DNA of 24,786 nt from an uncultured Lachnospiraceae bacterium (GTDB lineage: Bacteria; Bacillota; Clostridia; Lachnospirales; Lachnospiraceae): NCBI GenBank assembly GCA_910587085.1, contig CAJUMC010000048.1, positions 1 through 24,786 of the forward strand, written 5' to 3'. This document shows, one piece after another, positions 14,597-20,958 of the stretch. Made by a program: the position numbers and the translations under genes. Position 1 is the first letter of the stretch. Each line of letters begins with the position of its first letter. The notes under the pieces are model-generated. The model was not told the origin of the DNA and did not search any database. It saw nothing but the letters and a program-made list of their open reading frames with translations.

Positions 14597-15667
14597 ATGC
14601 TGAGTATCAGAATCGAGAAAACGGACACTCCGAAGCAGCTTCCGGCAGCGGATAACCCGCTGAAGTTCGGAACAATCTTTACGGATCACATGTTTATAAT
14701 GAATTATGAAACGGGAAAGGGCTGGCACGACGCCCGCGTTGTGCCGTATCAGCCGGTTGTGCTTGACCCTGCGGCGATGGTGTTCCATTACGGGCAGGAG
14801 ATGTTTGAGGGCCTGAAGGCATACCGCGCTGCCGACGGAAGAATTCTTCTGTTCCGTCCGGACATGAACGCAAAGCGTACAAACAACACAAACCGGAGAC
14901 TCTGCATCCCGCAGATTCCGGAGGAGGATTTTGTGGATGCCGTGAAGGCGCTTGTGAAAACGGATGCGGCTTGGATTCCGACAAAGCCGGATACCTCGCT
15001 CTATATCCGGCCGTTTATTATTGCGACCGATCCGTTCCTCGGCGTGCGGCCTTCCGATACCTACCAGTTTATTATTATTTTATCTCCGGTAGGCCCGTAT
15101 TATCCGGAGGGGCTGGATCCGGTCAAGATCTGGATCGAGGACGATTATGTGCGCGCCATCCGCGGCGGCATCGGCGAGGCGAAGACCGGCGGCAATTATG
15201 TTGCATCCATGGCAGCTCAGCTCAAGGCGCATGAGGAGGGATATTCTCAGGTGCTCTGGCTGGACGGCGTTGAGAGAAAATATATTGAAGAAGTCGGCGC
15301 AATGAATATCTTTTTCAAGATCAGCGGGACGGTGGTGACGCCGATGCTCAACGGCAGTATTCTGCCGGGCATCACCAGGGATTCCGTTATCTCGCTCTGC
15401 AGGGAGTGGGGTGTTTTGGTTGAGGAGAGAAGGGTTTCTGTTGACGAGCTCTACGAGGCGGCGAAGAACGGCACAATGGAGGAGGTATTCGGCACGGGCA
15501 CGGCGGCGGTTATCTCGCCGGTCAGCCATCTGCGGTTCAAGGATCATGTGCTTCAGGTAAAAGACGGCGGCATCGGCGAGCTGAGTCAGAAGCTCTATGA
15601 CACCGTGACCGGGCTTCAGCGCGGCCAGATCGAGGATCACCGTGGCTGGGTGTTCGAGGTGAAATAA
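14597..15667 (+). CDS. ilvE: branched-chain amino acid aminotransferase
   Basis: The 356-residue protein is a class IV PLP-dependent aminotransferase that interconverts Leu, Ile and Val with their 2-oxo acids using 2-oxoglutarate/glutamate. The PLP lysine is K196 in GEAKTGGNYVASMAAQ. Other family features are FHYGQEMFEGLKAYR (near 62), the YIRPFIIATDPFLGV region (near 136), the EVGAMNIFF segment of the class IV signature (near 235) and GTGTAAVISPV near 299. The length fits the eukaryote-like BCAT subgroup common in Firmicutes. GAAGG lies upstream of the ATG. It stands alone, with no other ilv/leu genes nearby. Confidence 0.94.
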   Translation: MLSIRIEKTDTPKQLPAADNPLKFGTIFTDHMFIMNYETGKGWHDARVVPYQPVVLDPAAMVFHYGQEMFEGLKAYRAADGRILLFRPDMNAKRTNNTNRRLCIPQIPEEDFVDAVKALVKTDAAWIPTKPDTSLYIRPFIIATDPFLGVRPSDTYQFIIILSPVGPYYPEGLDPVKIWIEDDYVRAIRGGIGEAKTGGNYVASMAAQLKAHEEGYSQVLWLDGVERKYIEEVGAMNIFFKISGTVVTPMLNGSILPGITRDSVISLCREWGVLVEERRVSVDELYEAAKNGTMEEVFGTGTAAVISPVSHLRFKDHVLQVKDGGIGELSQKLYDTVTGLQRGQIEDHRGWVFEVK

Positions 15668-15670
15668 GGA

Positions 15671-15688
15671 GGGCAGCAATGCCCTTTT
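15671..15688 (+). terminator. short hairpin right after ilvE
   Basis: GGGCA-GCAA-TGCCC (GNRA-type loop) is followed by TTTT and begins 4 bases after the ilvE stop. With a 5-bp stem it may be a weak first terminator ahead of the one at 15777. Confidence 0.4.
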
Positions 15689-15776
15689 GGCGGCAGAACC
15701 CGCGCGGCAGGGAATTCCGTTCGGTTCGGCGGCCGGGAGGGTTTTGCCGCCGGGTCCGGTAATCCCGGAATGCAGC

Positions 15777-15798
15777 GCGGGCTGCCCCGCTGTTTTTT
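15777..15798 (+). terminator. rho-independent terminator of ilvE
   Basis: GCGGG (15777-15781) pairs with CCCGC (15786-15790) across CTGC, followed by TG and six Ts. A second hairpin (GGCGGC/GCCGCC) lies upstream near 15730-15750. Confidence 0.65.
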
Positions 15799-16080
15799 CT
15801 CTTGGGAAAAGGACAATACCGGAAGAAAATAGACTCTGTTAAATATGCATTACGTAGCGGTGAATTAATACATTAAAACAAAGTGCATAAACAGGAATTT
15901 TAATTAGAAAAAGTTATTGATATTTAATGACTGTTATATGTTATTTAAAAAAGTCCGCAAGCTTTTGAAAGTACTGAATTTACGGCAGGCGAGCTTGCGA
16001 TGCTGCTGTCCTTTCTTTTGCATATCAACGGATTCTCTTTGAGATTGGGAAAACAAATTGGGAAAATGTATAAACTGTGC
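15799..16080 (+). other. AT-rich spacer before the lone ABC exporter
   Basis: Base composition drops sharply to AT-rich after about 15820, marking the left edge of a foreign-looking segment. It includes a 46-codon open stretch ending at the TAA just before 16091 (reads FESTEFTAGELAMLLSFLL in part) without a start or ribosome site. This may be a gene remnant, but I cannot name it. An imperfect CCGCAAGC/GCTTGCG stem lies near 15956-15999. Confidence 0.4.
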
Positions 16081-16081
16081 A

Positions 16082-16090
16082 TGGTATAAT
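16082..16090 (+). promoter_or_regulatory. extended -10 promoter of the ABC exporter
   Basis: TGGTATAAT (TATAAT at 16085-16090) is an extended -10. The only -35-like TTGGGA is about 21 bases upstream, too far. The start would be near 16097, with a leader of about 20 bases holding the AGAGGAG ribosome site. Confidence 0.55.
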
Positions 16091-16117
16091 CGGGTTGATA
16101 AATAGAGGAGAAATACA

Positions 16118-17794
16118 ATGTTAAAAGAAATTTATAAAAAGAACAGATACAAGTTTTTAATAAGCCTGATTCCGGTGGTTATTGTTGGTATCATGGCTCC
16201 TATGCGTTCCTATATTATGCAGCTTTTGATTGATTCTTCAAATTACAGAGAGTTGTTGGAAAAATGCCTTTTTGCCGCTGTTTTTAGCATAGGGGTATTT
16301 GTCTTTGAATGGATATGCAAGAAGAGTCAGGCGGTTGTTGTGCGGGATATTGAAAAGGATCTGCGCAATCATTTGATGCAAAAGCTGTTTTATATTTCTG
16401 CTAATCAATTTGAAAAAAAGGGGTTGGCATATTATCTTTCAAAATTTACGACAGACATTGGAATCCTATTGAATGACGGGGTCAACAATGTATATGGCAT
16501 GATTATGCAGTTTGTCTTTGCGGTTGTTGCTGTCATTTACTTACTTTGCGTGGAACCGTTTGTTTTGCTGATTGTAGCCGCAGTCAGCTTTGTGCAGTTT
16601 GCGGTTCCGAACATATTGAAAAAGAAAATCGCTTCCTCAAGAAAAGAGTATACGGAAGCCCTAGAGGTTTATCTGGACGGAATTAAAAGTGATCTGGGAG
16701 GTCATAAAGTCATAAGAACCTTTGGCGCTGTGGAGCAGATTTTAGGAAAGCAGAAAAAGCTGAGTGATTTTGTATGCAGGAAGAATGAATATTCGACCAA
16801 AACCTTATATTGGGCACAGGCGTTAGCTTCTTTTGTAAACAATGCGGCTTTCCTGGTTGTTCTGGGCAGTTGTATGTTCTTTGTTGCGGCAGGCCGAATT
16901 ACGGTTGGTGAAATTGTGGCAATCACCAATATGATGAATTTCGTTTTGACACCGTGCAAGACTATTTCCAGCGGAATGATTCAGTTGAAAGCAATGGAGA
17001 AGGTAAAAGCGGAACTGGAAGCTTTGCTGGAACAGGAAAGTGAAAACGATAATAAAGAAATTATTGAAGAGAATATACGGGAAATCCGTTTGGATAATGC
17101 CGGTCAAAAAATCAGTGATAATTTTTCGCTGGATAAGCTGTCAATGACCTTTGAGAAAGGCAAGAAGTATGCCATTGTCGGCAAAAGCGGAAGCGGAAAA
17201 TCAAGCATTATTAAATTGCTTACGGAGTACGGACCGGATTACACAGGTAAAGTTCTGATTGACGGACACGAGCTTTCAGGGCTTAACAAGGAAAGTATCA
17301 TGCATGTGAGCCCGGTTTGCTACCAGCAGACCTACATATTCAGTGACACGGTTTACAATAATGTAGCCTTATATCAGGATTATTCAAAGGACGAGGTCAT
17401 CGAAGCACTGAAAAAGGCAGGCATCTATGAGACCATTCAGAAGCTTCCGGAGGGAGTCGATGAAAAAATTCAGGAGAATGGTAGAAATTTTTCGGGCGGT
17501 GAATTGCAGAGAATTGCTTTGGCAAGGTTATTTTTGAGAAATAAAACAATGACCTTCCTTGATGAGATTACCTCGGGACTTGACAATGCCACTGCTTATG
17601 AAATTGAAAAAAGATTGCTGGATGAGGATATGACTATTATAAATATCACGCATAGATATAATAAAGCACTTATGCAAAAATACAATGAGATCATTGTGAT
17701 GTGTGCCGGTAAGATTGCAGAAAGAGGGAATTTTGATGAACTAATGGAAAAGGAAGGGGAATTTTTCGATTTATTCAAAATCCTCAGTGAATGA
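16118..17794 (+). CDS. ABC exporter, fused membrane and ATPase domains
   Basis: The 558-residue protein is a half-transporter. Six membrane helices in about residues 12-290 (type 1 exporter fold) are followed by an ATPase domain with Walker A VGKSGSGKSS near 354, Q-loop YQQTYIFSDT, signature NFSGGELQRIALARL near 457, Walker B MTFLDE near 478 and H-loop NITHR near 507. All ATP-site residues are present, so it should work as a homodimer. Substrates of such exporters include peptides, lipids and drugs; none can be assigned. AGAGGAG precedes the ATG. Codon use and base composition are much more AT-rich than on either side, no partner gene adjoins it, and the flanking spacers are also AT-rich, all signs of horizontal transfer. 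Confidence 0.9.
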   Translation: MLKEIYKKNRYKFLISLIPVVIVGIMAPMRSYIMQLLIDSSNYRELLEKCLFAAVFSIGVFVFEWICKKSQAVVVRDIEKDLRNHLMQKLFYISANQFEKKGLAYYLSKFTTDIGILLNDGVNNVYGMIMQFVFAVVAVIYLLCVEPFVLLIVAAVSFVQFAVPNILKKKIASSRKEYTEALEVYLDGIKSDLGGHKVIRTFGAVEQILGKQKKLSDFVCRKNEYSTKTLYWAQALASFVNNAAFLVVLGSCMFFVAAGRITVGEIVAITNMMNFVLTPCKTISSGMIQLKAMEKVKAELEALLEQESENDNKEIIEENIREIRLDNAGQKISDNFSLDKLSMTFEKGKKYAIVGKSGSGKSSIIKLLTEYGPDYTGKVLIDGHELSGLNKESIMHVSPVCYQQTYIFSDTVYNNVALYQDYSKDEVIEALKKAGIYETIQKLPEGVDEKIQENGRNFSGGELQRIALARLFLRNKTMTFLDEITSGLDNATAYEIEKRLLDEDMTIINITHRYNKALMQKYNEIIVMCAGKIAERGNFDELMEKEGEFFDLFKILSE

Positions 17795-17839
17795 AAAAGC
17801 CGGTATGGTAATTATTGTCTGATACAGACTGATATTATA

Positions 17840-17882
17840 GGCGAAGGCAGAGGGGCGCTTGTCTGGTTCCTCTGCCTTCGCC
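17840..17882 (+). terminator. 14-bp perfect stem after the ABC exporter
   Basis: GGCGAAGGCAGAGG (17840-17853) pairs perfectly with CCTCTGCCTTCGCC (17869-17882) around 15 bases. TTGTG follows, a weak T tract. A smaller AGACTG/CAGTCT stem followed by CTTTT lies at about 17897-17920. Confidence 0.65.
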
Positions 17883-17920
17883 TTGTGCAGTATTTCAGAC
17901 TGTGTTTCGGCAGTCTCTTT

Positions 17921-18232
17921 TGAAAACTTTGTATTTTGCCGTGTATGGAAAGAGGGCTGGAAAATGCGTTTCGGCGGGGTGCCGGGCCTGGCAAGCCGAA
18001 GCTTTTGACGATGCTGCTTCAGGTTATGATTTTATCTATTTTCTTTCGTAAGACAGAGAAGTATGAGGGAGAGTGCACAGAATGCGAATGCGGAAGTGCA
18101 GAAATGTTTCCTATCATAATAATATGAAGCGGAAGAATAAGACAAAGAAAATATAAAACTATATTATGCAATATGCATAAAAACAGAAGCTGAAATTTGT
18201 TGAATATTATCCTGAAAATCAAAGAAAATTGG
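17921..18232. other. spacer between the exporter and the salvage operon
   Basis: No gene is supported here. A 63-codon open frame at 17936-18127 has no ribosome site and no recognisable sequence. The stretch from about 18090 is very AT-rich and leads into the operon promoter. Confidence 0.5.
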
Positions 18233-18261
18233 TTGACACCGGTGAGAATGCGTGATAATAT
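18233..18261 (+). promoter_or_regulatory. strong sigma-A promoter of the nucleoside/ribose operon
   Basis: TTGACA (18233-18238), a perfect -35, and TAATAT (18256-18261) are 17 bases apart. Transcription should start near 18268, 7 bases upstream of the first operator, so a bound repressor would block initiation or early elongation. Confidence 0.85.
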
Positions 18262-18274
18262 ACAATCAAGCCAA

Positions 18275-18294
18275 TTGATAAAACGTTTTATCAA
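18275..18294 (+). promoter_or_regulatory. LacI-family operator O1 (perfect 20-bp palindrome)
   Basis: TTGATAAAACGTTTTATCAA is identical to its reverse complement and has the central AAACGTTT common to LacI/RbsR/PurR-type sites. It covers about +8 to +27 of the transcript. The LacI-family gene at 23490 is the only such regulator in the window. Confidence 0.85.
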
Positions 18295-18331
18295 CAAAAG
18301 AGGTTCGTGGAGGACTTTATTTTTTACAAAA

Positions 18332-18351
18332 TTGGTAAAACGATTTATCAA
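18332..18351 (+). promoter_or_regulatory. LacI-family operator O2 (imperfect copy)
   Basis: TTGGTAAAACGATTTATCAA differs from O1 at two positions. Its centre is 57 bases from that of O1. Similarity extends into the flanks (O1 followed by CAAAAGAGG, O2 by AAAATAGG), which points to a tandem duplication. Two sites could permit cooperative or looped binding. Confidence 0.75.
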
Positions 18352-18448
18352 AAAATAGGCGGATGACCTGTGAGTAGTTTGCCGCGTTTTTCCACATAAT
18401 GTAACGGGCGGCGGAAAAAGCAGGGCGGCGGAATGAGAGAGGGAAGCT

Positions 18449-18874
18449 ATGGAGCCATATATAATAGAGAAGAACGGCCTTACCCCGGAAATCTATGAAA
18501 GTCTCCGGGAGAAGGTTTCCCTGCAGCATTACGAGCAGCCGGATGTCGAGGAAGCATTGAAACATACCTTGTTTTCGGTGGTTGTTTGGGAAGGGAGCGT
18601 TCCGGTCGGGATCGGCAGAGTGGTCGGCGACGGGCGGATTGTCTTTTTCATAAAGGATGTTGTCGTGGAGCCCTCCAGGCAGAACCGCGGGATCGGGCAT
18701 ATAATAATGGGAGAACTGATGCATTATATTAAGCAGAACGGATGCCAAAACGCTTACGCGGGCCTGATGGCACTGACGGGAAAGGAGGGTTTTTACGAGA
18801 AATTCGGGTTCTGTGTTCGGCCGTGCGGCGGGCAGGGGAGCGGAATGACGCAGCTTGTCAACCGGGAAGCGTAA
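18449..18874 (+). CDS. GNAT family N-acetyltransferase
   Basis: This 141-residue single-domain protein has the GNAT acetyl-CoA motif A: the beta4 strand IKDVVVEPSRQ, the pyrophosphate loop RQNRGIGHIIM (about 76-87) and the helix MGELMHYIKQNG. GKEGFYEKFGF near 110 is motif B. The acceptor is unknown. AGAGGG lies before the ATG. It is the first gene behind the operator-controlled promoter, ahead of ribokinase, which links it to nucleoside or ribose use, though such acetyltransferases may only be passengers. Confidence 0.85.
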   Translation: MEPYIIEKNGLTPEIYESLREKVSLQHYEQPDVEEALKHTLFSVVVWEGSVPVGIGRVVGDGRIVFFIKDVVVEPSRQNRGIGHIIMGELMHYIKQNGCQNAYAGLMALTGKEGFYEKFGFCVRPCGGQGSGMTQLVNREA

Positions 18875-18889
18875 AGGTTTCACGATTAT

Positions 18890-18910
18890 GCCCGCGGCAT
18901 ATCCGCGGGC
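18890..18910 (+). other. intercistronic hairpin before ribokinase
   Basis: GCCCGCGG pairs perfectly with CCGCGGGC around CATAT. No T tract follows. The stem ends about 5 bases before the AAAGG ribosome site of the next gene. Confidence 0.65.
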
Positions 18911-18931
18911 GAAAGAAAGGGTGTGGTTACA

Positions 18932-19828
18932 ATGAAACAGGTAATTGTGTTCGGGAGTCTGAACATGGATCTGACAATTCAGTGCGAGCGCATGCCGCAG
19001 CAGGGCGAAACGGTGGAGGGAAGCAATTTTCTGTCCAATCCCGGCGGAAAGGGCGGAAACCAGGCAGTGGCTGCAGCAAAATTCGGTGCTTCAACCCGGA
19101 TGATCGCCTGCGTTGGGCAGGATGTGTTCGGCAAAAAGCTTCTCGAGGTGCTGCAGGGCTACCGGGTGGACTGCGCCGAGGTGCGGCAGAGCGAGACAGG
19201 GCAGACCGGGGTTGCGGTGATCACCTGCCATCGCGGGGACAACCGGATAATCCTGAGTCCTGGAACGAACCATGAGCTGCAGGCGGCGGATGTGCAGGCG
19301 GCGCTGAAACGGGTCGCTTCGCCGGGAGATATTTTCGTGACGCAGTACGAGTGCGAGCAGAATACGGTGCTGGCATCTCTGGAACTGGCGAGGGAGCTCG
19401 GAATGTACACCATTTTTAACCCGGCGCCTGCCAAAATTATTCCGGAAAAATATTATCCGTTTATTGACCTGCTGATCGTTAACCAGGTTGAGGCGGAGTA
19501 TCAGACCGGGATTCTGCCGCAGGAAGAGGAGAGCTGCCGCGAGGCCATCCAGAGCATGAGGCGGCTGGGGGCAGGACAGGTTGTAATTACCCTGGGCAGC
19601 AGGGGCAGCATGTTTAATATCGGGGAGGAGATGTACAGCGTGCCGGCCCTGCGCGTGGAGGCCGTGGATACAACAGCGGCCGGGGATACCTTTATCGGCG
19701 TGCTGGCCGCCTGCCTGGCCGAAAACAAAGATATGGAGGAAAGCGTCCGCTGTGCAACGAGGGCGGCGGCGATCACCATCACACGCTACGGCGCACAGCA
19801 GTCGATTCCGTACCGGGAAGAAGTATAA
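18932..19828 (+). CDS. rbsK: ribokinase (PfkB family)
   Basis: The 298-residue kinase phosphorylates ribose to ribose 5-phosphate. It has the first PfkB signature (NPGGKGGNQAVAAAKFGA, near 37) and the second, DTTAAGDTFIGVLAA near 246, with catalytic Asp near 252. The N-terminal FGSLNMDL and GGN pattern match ribokinase rather than fructokinase. The ATG at 18932 is chosen over the upstream GTG at 18923, which is too close to the AAAGG site. Together with the nucleoside hydrolase it would convert the ribose released from nucleosides into a pentose-phosphate intermediate. Deoxyribokinase activity cannot be excluded from sequence. Confidence 0.92.
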   Translation: MKQVIVFGSLNMDLTIQCERMPQQGETVEGSNFLSNPGGKGGNQAVAAAKFGASTRMIACVGQDVFGKKLLEVLQGYRVDCAEVRQSETGQTGVAVITCHRGDNRIILSPGTNHELQAADVQAALKRVASPGDIFVTQYECEQNTVLASLELARELGMYTIFNPAPAKIIPEKYYPFIDLLIVNQVEAEYQTGILPQEEESCREAIQSMRRLGAGQVVITLGSRGSMFNIGEEMYSVPALRVEAVDTTAAGDTFIGVLAACLAENKDMEESVRCATRAAAITITRYGAQQSIPYREEV

Positions 19829-19868
19829 TAAATAAATGTAAATATTAATAAAAACAACATATCCGGCC

Positions 19869-19891
19869 GTCCGGAAGTTAAGGCTCCGGAC
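19869..19891 (+). other. intercistronic hairpin before the nucleoside hydrolase
   Basis: GTCCGGA pairs perfectly with TCCGGAC around nine bases, ending about 11 bases before the AAAGGAGG ribosome site. No T tract follows, so it is unlikely to be a terminator. Confidence 0.6.
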
Positions 19892-19914
19892 AGAGAGATA
19901 AAAAGGAGGAAGCT

Positions 19915-20835
19915 ATGAATAAAAGACCAATCATTATCGACACTGATCCGGGGATTGACGACGCGCTCGCCATTGCAATCGCCCTTTTTTCGGAGGAGCT
20001 GGACGTAAAACTGATTACAACGGTGGCCGGGAATGTGTCTCTGGAGAAAGTGACGAACAACGCGCTGCGGCTGCTGGCCTTTTTCGGCAAAGATGTGCCG
20101 GTGGCGGCGGGAGCGGCGCAGCCGCTGATCTGCGAGCTGGTGGACGCCTCGAACGTTCACGGCGCGAGCGGCATGGAGGGCTTTGATTTTCCGGAGCCGA
20201 AGCGGGAGCTCCTGTGCAAGGAGAATGCGGTTAATGCGATGTACCGCACGATTATGGAGAGCGATGAGCCGATCACGCTGGTGCCGATTGCCCCGCTGAC
20301 CAATATAGCGCTGCTGTTTGCGGTTTACCCGGAGGTGAAGGAGAAGATCCGAGAGATCGTTCTGATGGGCGGTTCGGCTTCGCGCGGCAACAAGGGCGTA
20401 ATGTCCGAATTCAATATTGCAACGGATCCGGAGGCTGCAAAAATGGTATTTTCATCCGGCGTACCGATCGTAATGGCGGGACTGGACGTGGGCTGGAAGG
20501 CGCTGGTGATGCCGGAAGATACGGAAAAGCTTCCGTCGCTCGGCGAGGTCGGGAAAATGGCGCACTGCCTGTTCAAGAAATACCGCGGGGGCAGCTTTAC
20601 GACCGGACTGAAAATGTACGACAGCTGCGCGGTTGCCTATCTGCTGTGCCCGGAGCTGTTCACGGTGGAAAAAACCTATGTGGATGTGGAGCTTGCCGGA
20701 ACGATGACCGCCGGCTGTACGCTGGTGGATCTGAAGGGATATCTGAAAAAAGAACCGAACGCTCTTGTATGCATGGATATTGATCAGGAAAAATTCCGCA
20801 CATGGTTTTTGAAGGCCGTTGGAAAATGCAGGTAG
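19915..20835 (+). CDS. nucleoside hydrolase (RihC-like) with His-to-Tyr change at the active site
   Basis: The 306-residue enzyme splits nucleosides into base and ribose. IIIDTDPGIDDALAIAIAL (residues 6-24) is the calcium-binding DTDPGxDD motif. His82 in VHGASGMEG and EFNIATDPEAA near 166 are the other family landmarks. The C-terminal motif usually reads M/L-H-D-x-C/L-A, with a histidine implicated in base leaving-group activation. Here it reads MYDSCAVAYL, with Tyr235 in place of that histidine and Asp236 kept. The tail (FTVEKTYVDVELAG, GCTLVDLKGYL) resembles E. coli RihC. The change may alter base preference or rate. AAAGGAGG precedes the ATG. Confidence 0.92.
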   Translation: MNKRPIIIDTDPGIDDALAIAIALFSEELDVKLITTVAGNVSLEKVTNNALRLLAFFGKDVPVAAGAAQPLICELVDASNVHGASGMEGFDFPEPKRELLCKENAVNAMYRTIMESDEPITLVPIAPLTNIALLFAVYPEVKEKIREIVLMGGSASRGNKGVMSEFNIATDPEAAKMVFSSGVPIVMAGLDVGWKALVMPEDTEKLPSLGEVGKMAHCLFKKYRGGSFTTGLKMYDSCAVAYLLCPELFTVEKTYVDVELAGTMTAGCTLVDLKGYLKKEPNALVCMDIDQEKFRTWFLKAVGKCR

Positions 20836-20927
20836 CATCCCGCTGTGCAGTGTGATGGTTCCTGCTCTCAGGAAACCGAAAAATAAATAAACCAAATCAG
20901 GTAATGGATAAACACATTAAAAAACGG

Positions 20928-20942
20928 GCCGCATTCTGCGGC
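20928..20942 (+). other. intercistronic hairpin before the DcuC-family carrier
   Basis: GCCGCA-TTC-TGCGGC ends 5 bases before the GGGAGGA ribosome site of the transporter gene. There is no T tract. It is the third such hairpin in this operon. Confidence 0.6.
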
Positions 20943-20958
20943 AGAACGGGAGGAAAAT

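Noticed and set aside
15679..15762. 27-codon Arg-rich ORF (MPFWRQNPRGREFRSVRR...) 11 bases after ilvE with GGAGGG upstream
   Set aside because: The same bases form a GGGCA-GCAA-TGCCC hairpin followed by TTTT, so a terminator is more likely. The ribosome site and start would be buried in the stem.
17936..18127. 63-codon plus-strand frame in the spacer before the salvage operon
   Set aside because: It has no ribosome site, no family resemblance and a mixed composition crossing from GC-rich to AT-rich DNA.
18275..18294. CcpA catabolite-repression site at O1
   Set aside because: The central CG fits, but the half-site spacing does not match the cre consensus. The perfect long palindrome and its copy fit a dedicated LacI-family regulator better.
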